From: Bradyrhizobium cenepequi
GTDB lineage: Bacteria > Pseudomonadota > Alphaproteobacteria > Rhizobiales > Xanthobacteraceae
DNA length: 55,988 nucleotides
Assembly (NCBI RefSeq): GCF_020329485.1
Contig: NZ_JAGKJI010000044.1
Coordinates: 1 to 55,988, forward strand
Direction: 5' to 3'
Shown here: one piece after another, positions 8,560-16,375 of the stretch
Layout of the letters: each line of letters opens with the position of its first letter
Position numbering within the stretch: position 1 is the stretch's first letter
Position numbers and translations under genes: made by a program
The notes under the pieces: model-generated
What the model was told of the DNA's origin: nothing
Databases searched by the model: none
What the model saw: the letters and a program-made list of their open reading frames with translations, nothing else

Positions 8560-9084
8560 CTACGCCGGCCGAGTGCGCAGCCGGCCCTCATAGTCGCGCT
8601 TGCCAAGCGGCACGCCCCGCGAGCGCAGGATGTCATAGGCGGTGACGGCGTGGAAATGGAAGTTGGGCAGCGAAAACGAGAGGATGAGGGTCTCCGACGT
8701 GAAGGCGAGCCTTCGCGGGCCGATCTGAAGGTCCAGTGCCTTGCCCGTCCAGCCGTTGACCTCGTCGGGGGTGAACGCTTCCAGCGCCGTTTCCGCCTTG
8801 CCGATCATGGCCTGCAGGCCGGCGAAGGGGACCGGGCCGACCAAGGCGGGCGGGGCGAACACGCCGGTCTTCGCGGCCTCCAGCCCCCACACCGAATGGT
8901 ACCACGCCGCTTCGATCTGGAAATGGAAGGGCGCCATGTCATCGAAGAGGCGCGCGTCCACGAAATCGTCGGGGTCAGTGCCCGTTTCCGCGCAATGAAT
9001 GACCGCACGGTCAAGGAAGCCTCCGACGGCCTTAACGGTCTGCAAGAAGGTCGGCACGCTAAGGTCGTAAAATGATGTCGCCAT
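8560..9084 (-). CDS. DUF1993 family protein
   Basis: A 174-aa protein that aligns by eye along its whole length with DUF1993. It starts with SFYDLSVPTFLQTV, has the conserved FHFQIEAAWYHS and the C-terminal LPNFHFHAVTAYDILRSRGV with paired His residues. The family has a DinB-like four-helix arrangement and may bind metal, but no reaction is established. It is the first gene after tRNA-Arg, on the opposite strand. Confidence 0.85.
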   Translation of the reverse strand: MATSFYDLSVPTFLQTVKAVGGFLDRAVIHCAETGTDPDDFVDARLFDDMAPFHFQIEAAWYHSVWGLEAAKTGVFAPPALVGPVPFAGLQAMIGKAETALEAFTPDEVNGWTGKALDLQIGPRRLAFTSETLILSFSLPNFHFHAVTAYDILRSRGVPLGKRDYEGRLRTRPA

Positions 9085-9563
9085 CGGCTTTCCCTTGCTT
9101 GAACCGCCTTCCCGTTGGTGCCAGGCGAACCCCGCGCTGTCACGGAAGACAAAGCACGATACCCATGCCGATCCAGTAATCTCCCATCAGCGAAACTCGG
9201 GTGAGCGCTTCTTCTGTCGTTCGAGCCCATCCGATGCGTCGCCATCCGGTCAGGCAAACTCTGCCAGGAACTTGCTCGCAACCGTCCCGCTCGCTTATGA
9301 GCCCACGAGCCAGAGTGCTCCCGTCGACTCTCCTGCATCCAAGGTGCATTCGCCTATCATAGCGCTATAGCGTAGATGTAGTGCTCATCATCATCGGGCG
9401 TGGCCCGCCATTTCCCGCCGATTGCGCGAGATTCTGCGAGGTAGCTATCCAATCACCGCCGATCGCCGTACGAGCTTCTGCGGGGCTTGACTTGAGTGGG
9501 CGCGGCTTCGCCCCGACCTTCCAAATGCCGAATAGGCAACGTCACGATTCGAGGGCAGCCATT
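9085..9563. other. Intergenic region with dispersed repeat
   Basis: About 480 bases between divergent genes, with no credible coding sequence. From 9362 to about 9474 it holds a repeat with partial copies at 10679-10704 and 12042-12090. Short open frames here lack codon bias and recognisable domains. Confidence 0.5.
9362..9474. repeat. Dispersed repeat, copy A
   Basis: The left part (9362-9410, GCTATAGCGTAGATGTAGTG then CTCATCATCA) recurs at 12042-12090 with few changes. The right part (9449-9474, CCAATCACCGCCGATCGCC) recurs as CCGATTACCGCCGATCACTG at about 10679-10704. All copies flank isolated accessory genes, so this may be a small non-autonomous element or an island-associated repeat. 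Confidence 0.5.
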
Positions 9564-10202
9564 ATGAGCATAGCGAGCGACGCCCGGTTCTGGGACCGGA
9601 GTTCACGGAAATACGCTAAGGGTCCGATTGCAGATCAGGCCGCATATGAGCGCACGCTGGACCGGACCCGCGCCCTGTTGGGACCAGGCGACAGGGTGTT
9701 GGAACTGGGCTGCGGAACAGGAACAACAGCGCTCCGGCTCGCGGGTGATGTTCAAGACTATCTTGCGACGGATATTTCCGTTGGAATGATCGCGATTGCC
9801 AGTGATAAACAGGCCGCCGGCCCCATCCCGGGCCTTGTCTTCCGCACCGCGACCGCAGAAGCGCTTGCGCCTGATGCGGCGCAGTTTAGCGCGGTTCTGG
9901 GATTCAACTATCTCCATCTGGTCCGCGACCTGCCTGGCACGCTGCGCCGCATCCATGCCCTCCTTACAACGGAGGGCGTATTCATCTCCAAGACACCCTG
10001 CGTTGGGGACATGAACCCACTCATCCGGCTTGCCTTGTTGCCCGCGATGCGCGCGATAGGCAAAGCACCCTATGCAGGCGTCTTTCGGGCGGCGGACTTA
10101 AGTCAGCATATACGTGCCGCGGGCTTCGACATTCTTGCCACTGAAAGCCACGCAACGAAGGGAAACGACAACCGTCCCTACATCGTGGCTCGCAAGAGGT
10201 GA
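9564..10202 (+). CDS. Class I SAM-dependent methyltransferase
   Basis: A 212-aa protein from ATG 9564 (MSIASDARFWDRSSRKYAKG). It has motif I VLELGCGTGTTAL (about residues 45-57), the acidic post-II position in LATDISVGMIAIA, and a motif resembling GFNYLHLVRDLPGTLRRIHALL. It belongs to the methyltransferase 11/UbiE-like group; the substrate cannot be told from sequence. Upstream in-frame codons to 9381 cover the repeat and lack similarity, and GAGGG precedes ATG 9564. The next 200 bases hold a remnant of a second methyltransferase. Confidence 0.82.
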   Translation: MSIASDARFWDRSSRKYAKGPIADQAAYERTLDRTRALLGPGDRVLELGCGTGTTALRLAGDVQDYLATDISVGMIAIASDKQAAGPIPGLVFRTATAEALAPDAAQFSAVLGFNYLHLVRDLPGTLRRIHALLTTEGVFISKTPCVGDMNPLIRLALLPAMRAIGKAPYAGVFRAADLSQHIRAAGFDILATESHATKGNDNRPYIVARKR

Positions 10203-10261
10203 CGTGAACGGCCGAGGCTGCGTCGAAACCCGTCCTGTCCTGCTTTTCGACGCAAAGCCGA

Positions 10262-10430
10262 GGCGTTATTCGCTATGGCGTACCGGCGGGCGCGAAGCGA
10301 CGGCGGCCTTCGCAGGGCAGGCCCGCTTCAAGGCTGGTCAGCACCTCCTCGATATCGGCTGCGGTGTTGGCGGGCCATCGCGTTACTTTGCGGCCGAGGT
10401 TGATCGCTCCGACCGAGATCACCTGTCGCG
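10262..10430 (+). pseudogene. Remnant of a SAM-dependent methyltransferase
   Basis: One frame contains TAAFAGQARFKAGQHLLDIGCGVGGPSRYFAAE, broken here as TAAFAGQARFK and AGQHLLDIGCGVGGPSRY. This is a clear motif I segment of the type-11/sarcosine-dimethylglycine methyltransferase kind. Resemblance stops soon after AAEVDRS and nothing of the C-terminal half follows. It is an internal fragment without its own start or end, just downstream of an intact methyltransferase of different sequence. Confidence 0.6.
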
Positions 10431-10518
10431 CGCTGTGAAGTCCGACATGACCGGTCGGTCAGCACAGCCTATCGGGGATAGCGGAGAGGTAGCTCTCACC
10501 ACGTCCTGCACGGCCTAG

Positions 10519-10841
10519 GGAAACCGATAGTAGCGGCTTTTGTAGGTTTAGGAAGCGAACGGCGGCGTTCGCGGCCTGGCGGCTAGAATTTCATAGTGCT
10601 CCGGCGGACGAGTAGTTATCACTTTCATCTACGCTGGGGCGCCATTTCGGCCGATAGCCTTTTATAGTGCGATGTAGTCACCGATTACCGCCGATCACTG
10701 CACGACCTGAAGGGCGCTTGCCCGCGCTGCATCGGGTTGGGGAATGACCGCGCATTCACGATGAACAGGACGCGAGCGCAACCGTTGCGGCTGTAAATGC
10801 CGTTCCACGACTCAACCGACGTCGCCAATCCAGTCGTGAGC
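10519..10841. other. Intergenic region, no gene recognised
   Basis: About 320 bases between the methyltransferase remnant and the 3' end of the GDCCVxC gene. It contains a partial repeat copy (about 10679-10704, CCGATTACCGCCGATCACTG). Otherwise nothing is recognised. Confidence 0.4.
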
Positions 10842-11078
10842 TCAATCATCTCCAGTGCAGCAAGTCGATGCTCCGCGGCTGACTTGGACCGGCGGGCATG
10901 GCACTGTTCCGTACGAACAGAATACGCAGCAATCGCCTGGCTTGGGCTTCAGGCGAGCGCCACATGCCTTGCAATCGTAGAAGACCAGGCAGGCATCTGT
11001 CGGCATGATTTCCATCTCACGATGTCCGCAATGCGGGCATGTGACGGTGGATTCAAGAATGGGTGAATTGTCTTGCAT
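10842..11078 (-). CDS. GDCCVxC domain-containing protein (small zinc-ribbon-like)
   Basis: A 78-aa protein from ATG 11078 (MQDNSPILESTVTCPHCGH). It carries CPHC and CKAC pairs that look like a zinc ribbon, then GDCCVFCSYGTVPCPPVQ, the signature of the GDCCVxC family, some members of which have selenocysteine at one Cys. Here all positions are Cys codons. An alternative ATG at 11114 adds 12 residues. The family is of unknown function; known members are often near heavy-metal transport or thiol-redox genes. It is divergent from a CcdA-like gene, which supports a thiol-redox or metal role (inference). Confidence 0.82.
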   Translation of the reverse strand: MQDNSPILESTVTCPHCGHREMEIMPTDACLVFYDCKACGARLKPKPGDCCVFCSYGTVPCPPVQVSRGASTCCTGDD

Positions 11079-11258
11079 CGCCGCATCCCGCCTGAAGCAG
11101 CCGCGCTCCGGCATTAAGGCGAAAAGTATAGCGCCAATATGATTTCCGCGGGCGCACTTTCTGGGCGATCGATTGTAATGCTCTGACCCCGTCCGAGTAT
11201 CGCCCCGATTTAAGCGATCGATCGGCCGCGACCAGGACGTAACCTTGGCAGCATTGCA

Positions 11259-11960
11259 TTGGCGTTCCTGGCGGGCACCTTGTCGACACTGTCGCCCTGC
11301 GTCCTGCCACTCCTGCCGCTGGTGCTCTGTGCGGCCGTCTCCGCGCACCACTTCGGCCCTGCCGCGCTCGCGGCTGGCCTCGCCGCCTCATTCGTGGCCA
11401 TGGGATTATTCGTCGCCACGATCGGATTCTCGATCGGCCTGGACAGCGGGCTGTTCCGTGTCGTCGCGGCCGCACTCCTGGCTGCCTTCGGCGTGGTGTT
11501 GATGGCGCCAAGGCTGCCGGCGCAGTTGGCAGTCGCCGCGGGGCCTTTCGGTGGTTGGGCGGACCGCCGGTTCGGCGGCTTTGCGACGAATGGGTTTCAG
11601 GGACAGTTCGCCGTCGGCCTTCTGCTTGGCGCCGTATGGAGCCCCTGTGTCGGGCCAACATTGGGAGCGGCTTCGTTGCTGGCCGCGCAAGGGAAGGACT
11701 TTTGGCACGTCGCGGCGGTGATGATCACCTTCGGCGTCGGCGCCGCCCTGCCGCTCCTTGTCCTCGACATTGTGTCGCGGGAGGCCATGATGCGGTGGCG
11801 CGACAGGCTTCATCGCAGCGGCCGGGGCGGAAAGACTCTGCTTGGCGCGATTCTGTTCGCGATCGGCCTGCTGATCCTCTCGGGCGCCGACAGGCGGCTG
11901 GAGGCGTTTCTCGTCGAGGTCTCGCCCGAATGGTTGACGCAGCTCACGACACAGTTTTGA
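11259..11960 (+). CDS. CcdA/DsbD-like thiol-redox membrane protein
   Basis: About 234 aa with six membrane helices and the two helix Cys motifs of the CcdA family, LSPCVLPLLP near the N-terminus and WSPCVGPTLG mid-protein. Such proteins carry electrons from cytoplasmic thioredoxin across the membrane. The start is uncertain: TTG 11259 is the first possible start in frame, but the frame is open from 11214. Just upstream, GTAACCTTGGCAGCATTG would encode the usual (M)TLAAL start in another frame. A tandem CATTG at about 11252-11261 (GCATTGCATTGGCG) separates the two frames. The gene may therefore carry a 5-bp duplication that disables its original start. Confidence 0.78.
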   Translation: MAFLAGTLSTLSPCVLPLLPLVLCAAVSAHHFGPAALAAGLAASFVAMGLFVATIGFSIGLDSGLFRVVAAALLAAFGVVLMAPRLPAQLAVAAGPFGGWADRRFGGFATNGFQGQFAVGLLLGAVWSPCVGPTLGAASLLAAQGKDFWHVAAVMITFGVGAALPLLVLDIVSREAMMRWRDRLHRSGRGGKTLLGAILFAIGLLILSGADRRLEAFLVEVSPEWLTQLTTQF

Positions 11961-12041
11961 TCGCCATCAATCGATAGCCCTCGCAGTTATGCCTCGACCG
12001 GGGAGCAAGGTTCGATTCTTGCAAAAGGAGGGCCTTAGAGG

Positions 12042-12090
12042 GCTATAGCGTAGACATAGTTCTCATCATCACCCGGTGCGGCGCCCCAAA
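12042..12090. repeat. Dispersed repeat, copy C
   Basis: GGCTATAGCGTAGACATAGT followed by TCTCATCATCA and a GGCGCCCCAAAGTA segment matches 9362-9410. Copies A and C bracket the methyltransferase to CcdA-like stretch in the same orientation. Confidence 0.5.
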
Positions 12091-12230
12091 GTACCAACCG
12101 CCATCCCCGTGGTCACAAGGGCTAAATTAGGGCGCTCATCATCGTTCTTTGCTCCTTTCGTGTTGTGCATGCTCCGCCTCGCCAACCCCGCGGCGATGTC
12201 GGGAGCGCGGCAATTCCAAATGTATTCACC

Positions 12231-13010
12231 TCATGGGCGCTGGCCGGCAGCCTCCATGATCAGTTGCGTGATTTCATCGGGTTGTGAAATCAGCGACAGG
12301 TGACTCGCTTTGACCTCTATGGTCTTGGCTCCCATGCGCTTCGCCATGAAGCGCTCGAGGTCCGGATTGATGGTGCGGTCCTCGGTCGAGACGGCGTAAT
12401 AGCTCGGCCTTGATCGCCAGGCCGCGTTCGTGATCTTGCCGGTGAGCAGTGCCTTGTGGAACGGCTGCTGGACCGCATAGAGCACCTTGGTCTTCGCTGT
12501 CGGCAGGTCGCCCGCGAAATCGCGCAGGAAAGCCTCCTCGGAAAGCCGTCCTTCATCGCCGTCGAACACGATGCCGGCGCTCGCCGGCGGAGTCGGATAG
12601 GTCTTGGCGAGCGCCGTGTAGTCTTCGCCGGCATCCGGCGCGCGTGCCGCCACATAGACGAGCGCCGAAACGTTCGGATGCACGCCCGCCTCGGTGACGA
12701 TCATGCCGGAGAAGGAATGACCGACCAGAACCGTCGGGCCGTCCTGCCGTGCCAGAACGCGCTCGGCTGACGCGACCGCTTCAGGCAGCGTGGTCAGCGG
12801 ATTTTGCACGGAGGTCACGTTGAGGCCGGCCGTCTGCAATCGCCCGATCACCTCGGACCAGCACGAGCCGTCGGCGAACAGTCCATGCACGAGCACGACG
12901 TTGCGCGCCTTCGGCGGGGTTGCGTTTGCGGCCATGCCGCGGGTGGAGATCAGCGAGGCCGCTGCGCCGGCAAGCAGAGCGGTCGAAAAAGTTCGTCTGT
13001 CCATCATCAT
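12231..13010 (-). CDS. Tat-exported alpha/beta hydrolase
   Basis: A 259-aa protein. The N-terminus has a twin-arginine-type signal (DRRTFSTALLAGAAASL) ending near GMAANA. The hydrolase fold follows, with oxyanion segment VLVHGLFADGSCWSEV, nucleophile elbow GHSFSG, and a C-terminal His in KASHLSLISQP. This resembles the salicylate-esterase/HNL-like group of small hydrolases. The likely triad is Ser in GHSFS, an acid in the STEDRTI segment and that His. The substrate is unknown. It stands alone, with non-coding DNA on both sides. Confidence 0.85.
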   Translation of the reverse strand: MMMDRRTFSTALLAGAAASLISTRGMAANATPPKARNVVLVHGLFADGSCWSEVIGRLQTAGLNVTSVQNPLTTLPEAVASAERVLARQDGPTVLVGHSFSGMIVTEAGVHPNVSALVYVAARAPDAGEDYTALAKTYPTPPASAGIVFDGDEGRLSEEAFLRDFAGDLPTAKTKVLYAVQQPFHKALLTGKITNAAWRSRPSYYAVSTEDRTINPDLERFMAKRMGAKTIEVKASHLSLISQPDEITQLIMEAAGQRP

Positions 13011-13437
13011 GATGTCTGTTCCTTTGAGCGCGAGGGGATCGTCTTGAGGGCGCGGAATGGCCGCGCGGCTTCAAGCAGATCCTTGCATCAGTGCGTCGAC
13101 ATCGGGCGAACGCACGATGGTGACGCCGCCACGAAGGTCTCGCGGCTGTTCTCAACGCTGTAGTGGTCGTGAAGATAGTTGACCACGATGCCGAAGGCTT
13201 CCTGGATCGCACGAAGCTAAGTGTTGCCGAGCCGGTTGATCCGCTCCAGCCGCGCAATTGCCGAGGTGAAAACGCGCTACCGGCTCGATGCGATGGCCGG
13301 TCAAGCGCACGCCATTGCTTCGATCGCGAACGAGGATCGCTGGCGTGAAATCAGATGATTTCTCGTGGCGCCTGTGGCGGCCCCGACAAATCGAGCTACC
13401 ACGTCAGGCTATCGAGCGATGAGGGACTCGGCGCACG
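13011..13437. other. Intergenic region with two probable gene remnants
   Basis: On the minus strand, about 13071-13245, two frames hold protein-like text: AIQEAFGIVVNYLHDHYSVE and, shifted, GGVTIVRSPDVDALMQGSA ending at TGA 13071-13073. They read like one coding sequence broken by a frameshift and a stop. On the plus strand, about 13248-13358, RAIAEVKTRYRLDAMAGQAH ends with WREIR and TGA 13356-13358, like an orphan C-terminus. Neither family was recognised. No intact gene is present. Confidence 0.4.
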
Positions 13438-14502
13438 TCACAGCGCGCCGGACCCGCCCTCCACGATCTTCTCGTTGAGCTTCTGATCGACGATCTGAAC
13501 CGTTCGGTCGATCTCGGCATTGGGCACGCCAAGCTGATGCGAAATCAGTTTCACCAGCAGGTCGACCCGCTCGATGAAGGGCGCTCCGCTCGCCACCGCG
13601 CGGGCCGCCGATGAGGGTTTGAGAAGGCTTTCCGCCGCTTTGGCGTATTTCTCGAAAGGCACCTGATCCTGCGGGTCGGCTCCGAGACGCCGAGCGATCG
13701 CGTCGACATGCTCATAGATCGACTTCGAGAGTTTCAGATCGGCGTGCACTGCGTCGCGGATCGGCTGCGGCTCGGTCGGCGTGATGCAGCGGTAGTTGCC
13801 GGTCAACAGCATCGACCATTTGGCCAGGGGGACGAACAGCGAGTCGAACACTTTGAGCTTCACCGGAACGTCCTGGCCGTCCATCCTCACCGCGTCGATG
13901 TCCGCTTCCAGCTCACGAAGCAACTGGTTGTGAGCCTTATCCGCAAACGCCGCTGCCTTGAAGTTTGTCGGCAGGCCGACATGCAGGACATTCGCCGCCT
14001 CGTCCGGCGGGCGGAAGGCCTGCGGATCAGGCGAGCAGAGCGACACCAGTCCCGGCTTGAACCGCTCCCACACCTGCGCATTGGTATAGGCCTCTTCCAG
14101 ATCCATCTCCGCCAGCGCCGGGATCCGTTTGAGGTAGGGCAAGGGCGGCATGTTCATGATCGAAAGGCAAGGCAGCTTCGCCTCGGCGATCTTGATCATC
14201 AGAACCCGGATTGTGTGGTTGGTGTATTGCGGCTCCTGCATGGCAAGACAGACCAGATCATAACGAGAAAGGTCGACGTCTGCGGGCGGGGTCGCATCCA
14301 AGGTCCCCGGCAGATCGCGCGAAAAGATCGATCGGTGCGTCGGCTCGTCACGCAGCTTGATGCGAACCTCAGTGCCGTCGCGATTGATGAGCTCTGCAGT
14401 CTTCTTCCGACAAACCAGCGTCACGTTGTGACCGGCCATCAGCAGCTTCGTCGCAAGCAATGAGCCGTATGAGGCTCCCAGGATCAGAACGTTGCGCGCC
14501 AT
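13438..14502 (-). CDS. Ketopantoate-reductase-like NAD(P)-binding oxidoreductase
   Basis: A 354-aa protein starting MARNVLILGASYGSLLATKLLMAGHNVTLVCR, broken here as MARNVLILGASYGSLLAT and KLLMAGHNVTLVCR. This is the Rossmann fold of the ApbA/PanE N-terminal domain (GxSxGS replaces the more usual GxGxxG). The C-terminal half (VFDSLFVPLAKWSMLLTGNY) resembles the helical ApbA C-terminal domain but is longer than in classical PanE (about 300 aa). A role in pantothenate synthesis is not shown; it could be a dehydrogenase of another keto acid. It is monocistronic. Confidence 0.7.
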   Translation of the reverse strand: MARNVLILGASYGSLLATKLLMAGHNVTLVCRKKTAELINRDGTEVRIKLRDEPTHRSIFSRDLPGTLDATPPADVDLSRYDLVCLAMQEPQYTNHTIRVLMIKIAEAKLPCLSIMNMPPLPYLKRIPALAEMDLEEAYTNAQVWERFKPGLVSLCSPDPQAFRPPDEAANVLHVGLPTNFKAAAFADKAHNQLLRELEADIDAVRMDGQDVPVKLKVFDSLFVPLAKWSMLLTGNYRCITPTEPQPIRDAVHADLKLSKSIYEHVDAIARRLGADPQDQVPFEKYAKAAESLLKPSSAARAVASGAPFIERVDLLVKLISHQLGVPNAEIDRTVQIVDQKLNEKIVEGGSGAL

Positions 14503-14658
14503 GCTCTCTCTTCTACGGATGTGTGCTAGCGTACCTATCTACCGCTAATTGATGGACATTACAATCACACACAGCGGTTCTAGCTTTCATCCGCATGCGG
14601 CCGGCAAGATGTCCCAGCGCTCACCGGGCCGTAGTAGAAGTTTGTCCTTGAGCTCGCA

Positions 14659-14961
14659 TCACTCGCACCGATAGCGGCGGCCGTCACGGCCAAAGAATGT
14701 ACCCGTCGCGGGATTGTACGAGCGGTGGCGCTGCGCGCAGGCGCCAATGCCGCTCGCCTCTTCGTTATAGAATTGCAAAACAGCGGGCGGCTCCGACGCC
14801 AGCCTGGCCGCGGGCGTCGGTGCGCCGCCGTTCAGGATATCCGCATTGGGATGATAGAATGCATACAGTCCGGGCTCCTGGATGGCGGCCTGAGCGAATA
14901 CTGGTGTTGCGGCTGTTACCGATAGCAGCAGGGCGGCCATAAGGATCTTGAATGAGGTCAT
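14659..14961 (-). CDS. BA14K family secreted protein
   Basis: A 100-aa protein with a signal peptide (cleavage near TPVFAQA). The C-terminal motif CAQRHRSYNPATGTFFGRDG followed by RRYRC is the BA14K signature (CxxRYRSYdPxTGTYxGxDG). The family was named from a Brucella antigen and is widespread in Rhizobiales. It is probably a periplasmic or envelope protein with a disulphide between the two flanking Cys residues. Confidence 0.82.
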   Translation of the reverse strand: MTSFKILMAALLLSVTAATPVFAQAAIQEPGLYAFYHPNADILNGGAPTPAARLASEPPAVLQFYNEEASGIGACAQRHRSYNPATGTFFGRDGRRYRCE

Positions 14962-15122
14962 CGAAATTCTCCATCGCGTCGATGCGAGAGCTCGCTTGGC
15001 GCGCGCAAGTCCGCATGACGCATCGCCAGGCGATGCGCGCTCTCAGACGCGAGCTTCTCGTGTTTGGGGTTATCCGAATGCTCGGATATTTCGATTCGAG
15101 ATCTAAGGGGCCTGCGAGCGCA

Positions 15123-15311
15123 TCCCACTAAATTACGCTTTACGATTCTCAACTCGGGGTGACGGCGGGAGCGGCGGCCAGCGCCAACGGAATCCGCGGC
15201 GCGACTATCATCACGAAGCAGCGAAACGCGAGCAAAGCGGTTTCATGCCGTGTCAGTGACCAGCGCTTCTGTGCTGGTTGTCCAGCGTCGTTAAACGCTA
15301 ATTTAGTGGGA
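15123..15311. repeat. 189-bp segment bounded by perfect 13-bp inverted repeats
   Basis: TCCCACTAAATTA (15123-15135) and TAATTTAGTGGGA (15299-15311) are exact reverse complements. The interior has no credible gene but contains a small hairpin (ACCAGC/GCTGGT near 15260-15280). GCGC lies just outside both ends. The structure is like a MITE or other non-autonomous element, though it could also be a chance arrangement or a long-range hairpin. The rest of 14962-15380 shows no gene. Confidence 0.45.
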
Positions 15312-15380
15312 GCGCCGAGAAAGCATCCCACCTCGTCCTTTGTGTAACGTTCCTTGTGTCACCACTCGAAAGGACAAGCC

Positions 15381-15626
15381 ATGAAAGTCGCAATGGTAGC
15401 ATTGGTCGCTGCGTCCATGCTCTCAAGCACATATGCATTTGCCAAGACGTCGCATCATGAACCGCTGGTCAGGAGCTATACGATGTACAGTGATGCTGCG
15501 CCGCGGGTCGTCTTGCATCCGAACTACGGCAATCCGAACGGAGATCCGGACGGTTCGACCACGCTGAGCGGTACCGGCGATTCGCAATTCGGCGGCTCGT
15601 CGCCCGGCACCAGCGGCTACAACTAA
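15381..15626 (+). CDS. Small secreted protein, Gly/Ser-rich C-terminus
   Basis: An 81-aa protein from ATG 15381, preceded by AAAGGA at a good distance. The first 24 residues are a signal peptide (MKVAMVALVAASMLSSTYAF). The mature part has NPNGDPDGSTTLSGTGDS and ends SSPGTSGYN, with no recognised domain. The strong hydrophobic signal and good ribosome-binding site support it as a real exported protein of unknown function. Confidence 0.7.
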   Translation: MKVAMVALVAASMLSSTYAFAKTSHHEPLVRSYTMYSDAAPRVVLHPNYGNPNGDPDGSTTLSGTGDSQFGGSSPGTSGYN

Positions 15627-15677
15627 GTGAAAGCTGCACTTGATGGGGCTTTACCAGAAAGCCATCGTGCCATTCCG

Positions 15678-15712
15678 GCTTAACGACGCGCGAACCTCGC
15701 GTGTCGTTAAGC
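15678..15712 (+). terminator. Stem-loop after small secreted protein gene
   Basis: GCTTAACGACGCGCGA (15678-15693) pairs with TCGCGTGTCGTTAAGC (15697-15712) over 16 positions with one G-T pair and a 3-base loop. It lies about 50 bases after the stop codon at 15626. There is no T-run, so it may stop transcription with Rho or stabilise the transcript. Confidence 0.5.
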
Positions 15713-15887
15713 GCAGCGAGACGCGCTACATCGATCTGCTGATCGATTTTTCTTTTCCGCTTCAGCGAGCCTTCAACTGTGATGCTTCCAGAAGACAGGT
15801 TGAATAGCCGGTCTGACGGACGTCGCAGCAGTGACCGCCGCGACGCATCTGATCGCCGGCCTCAAGCCGGCTGCAAGCGACGATCGT

Positions 15888-16043
15888 CTAATTCTTCGCA
15901 GAATCAGCGTGTGACGTCATTTCGGCCCGCCGCTCATAGCTTTCGGCAAGAACCTTGAGACGATCCGCAATCGCCGGATCGCTCATGCTTTGCGCGACCC
16001 GGCGCAAAGTCTGCGCCGTGCTTGAATACTCCTTGCTCACCAT
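15888..16043 (-). CDS. Conserved 51-aa hypothetical protein
   Basis: Reads from ATG 16043 to TAG 15888: MVSKEYSSTAQTLRRVAQSM, then SDPAIADRLKVLAESYERRA and a short tail. The pattern (AQTLRRVAQ, IADRL, VLAESYERRAE) resembles short helical proteins that recur in many copies in Bradyrhizobium genomes, with length near 50-60 aa. It is predicted to be cytoplasmic and amphipathic. Function is unknown. Confidence 0.65.
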   Translation of the reverse strand: MVSKEYSSTAQTLRRVAQSMSDPAIADRLKVLAESYERRAEMTSHADSAKN

Positions 16044-16255
16044 TCTTCGGCTCCGCAACTAATGGTTTCAAATAACCATGTAGGTACGCGGTGCACGATG
16101 GTGAATTCACAAAGCCGGGAGTGAGTGATTTGTATTGGAACGATACAGCCTGCGCAGGTCCGTCCGATACGCTGCCCGCTGATCGATCGTTCGTTTCGGC
16201 AATCGCCGTGCCGGCGTGAAACACGCATAGGAGAAATATCGGAAAGAGCTACCGC

Positions 16256-16291
16256 AAAAAAAGCGGCCGGGACCGCAGATGCGGTCCGGCC
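16256..16291 (-). terminator. Rho-independent terminator
   Basis: On the minus strand GGCCGGACCGC pairs with GCGGTCCCGGCC (16291-16265, one bulge, 3-4-base loop). This is followed by a run of seven T residues (16262-16256). It lies about 85 bases downstream of the secreted-protein gene 16376-16639 and would end its transcript. The remainder of 16044-16375 shows no gene. Confidence 0.8.
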
Positions 16292-16375
16292 TCTTCAACT
16301 TCGATGCAGCTTCACCGACAAGATCGGAAATTCCCGATCTTGGATGTTTGACGGCGGCCTGAGACGACCGGATCG

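Noticed and set aside
9140..9349. A 69-codon frame on the minus strand in the 9085-9563 gap
   Set aside because: No ribosome-binding site, no domain and no codon bias typical of neighbours.
12781..13257. A 158-codon minus-strand frame over the hydrolase start
   Set aside because: It overlaps the signal peptide of the hydrolase in another frame; only the upstream part shows possible remnants, in different frames.
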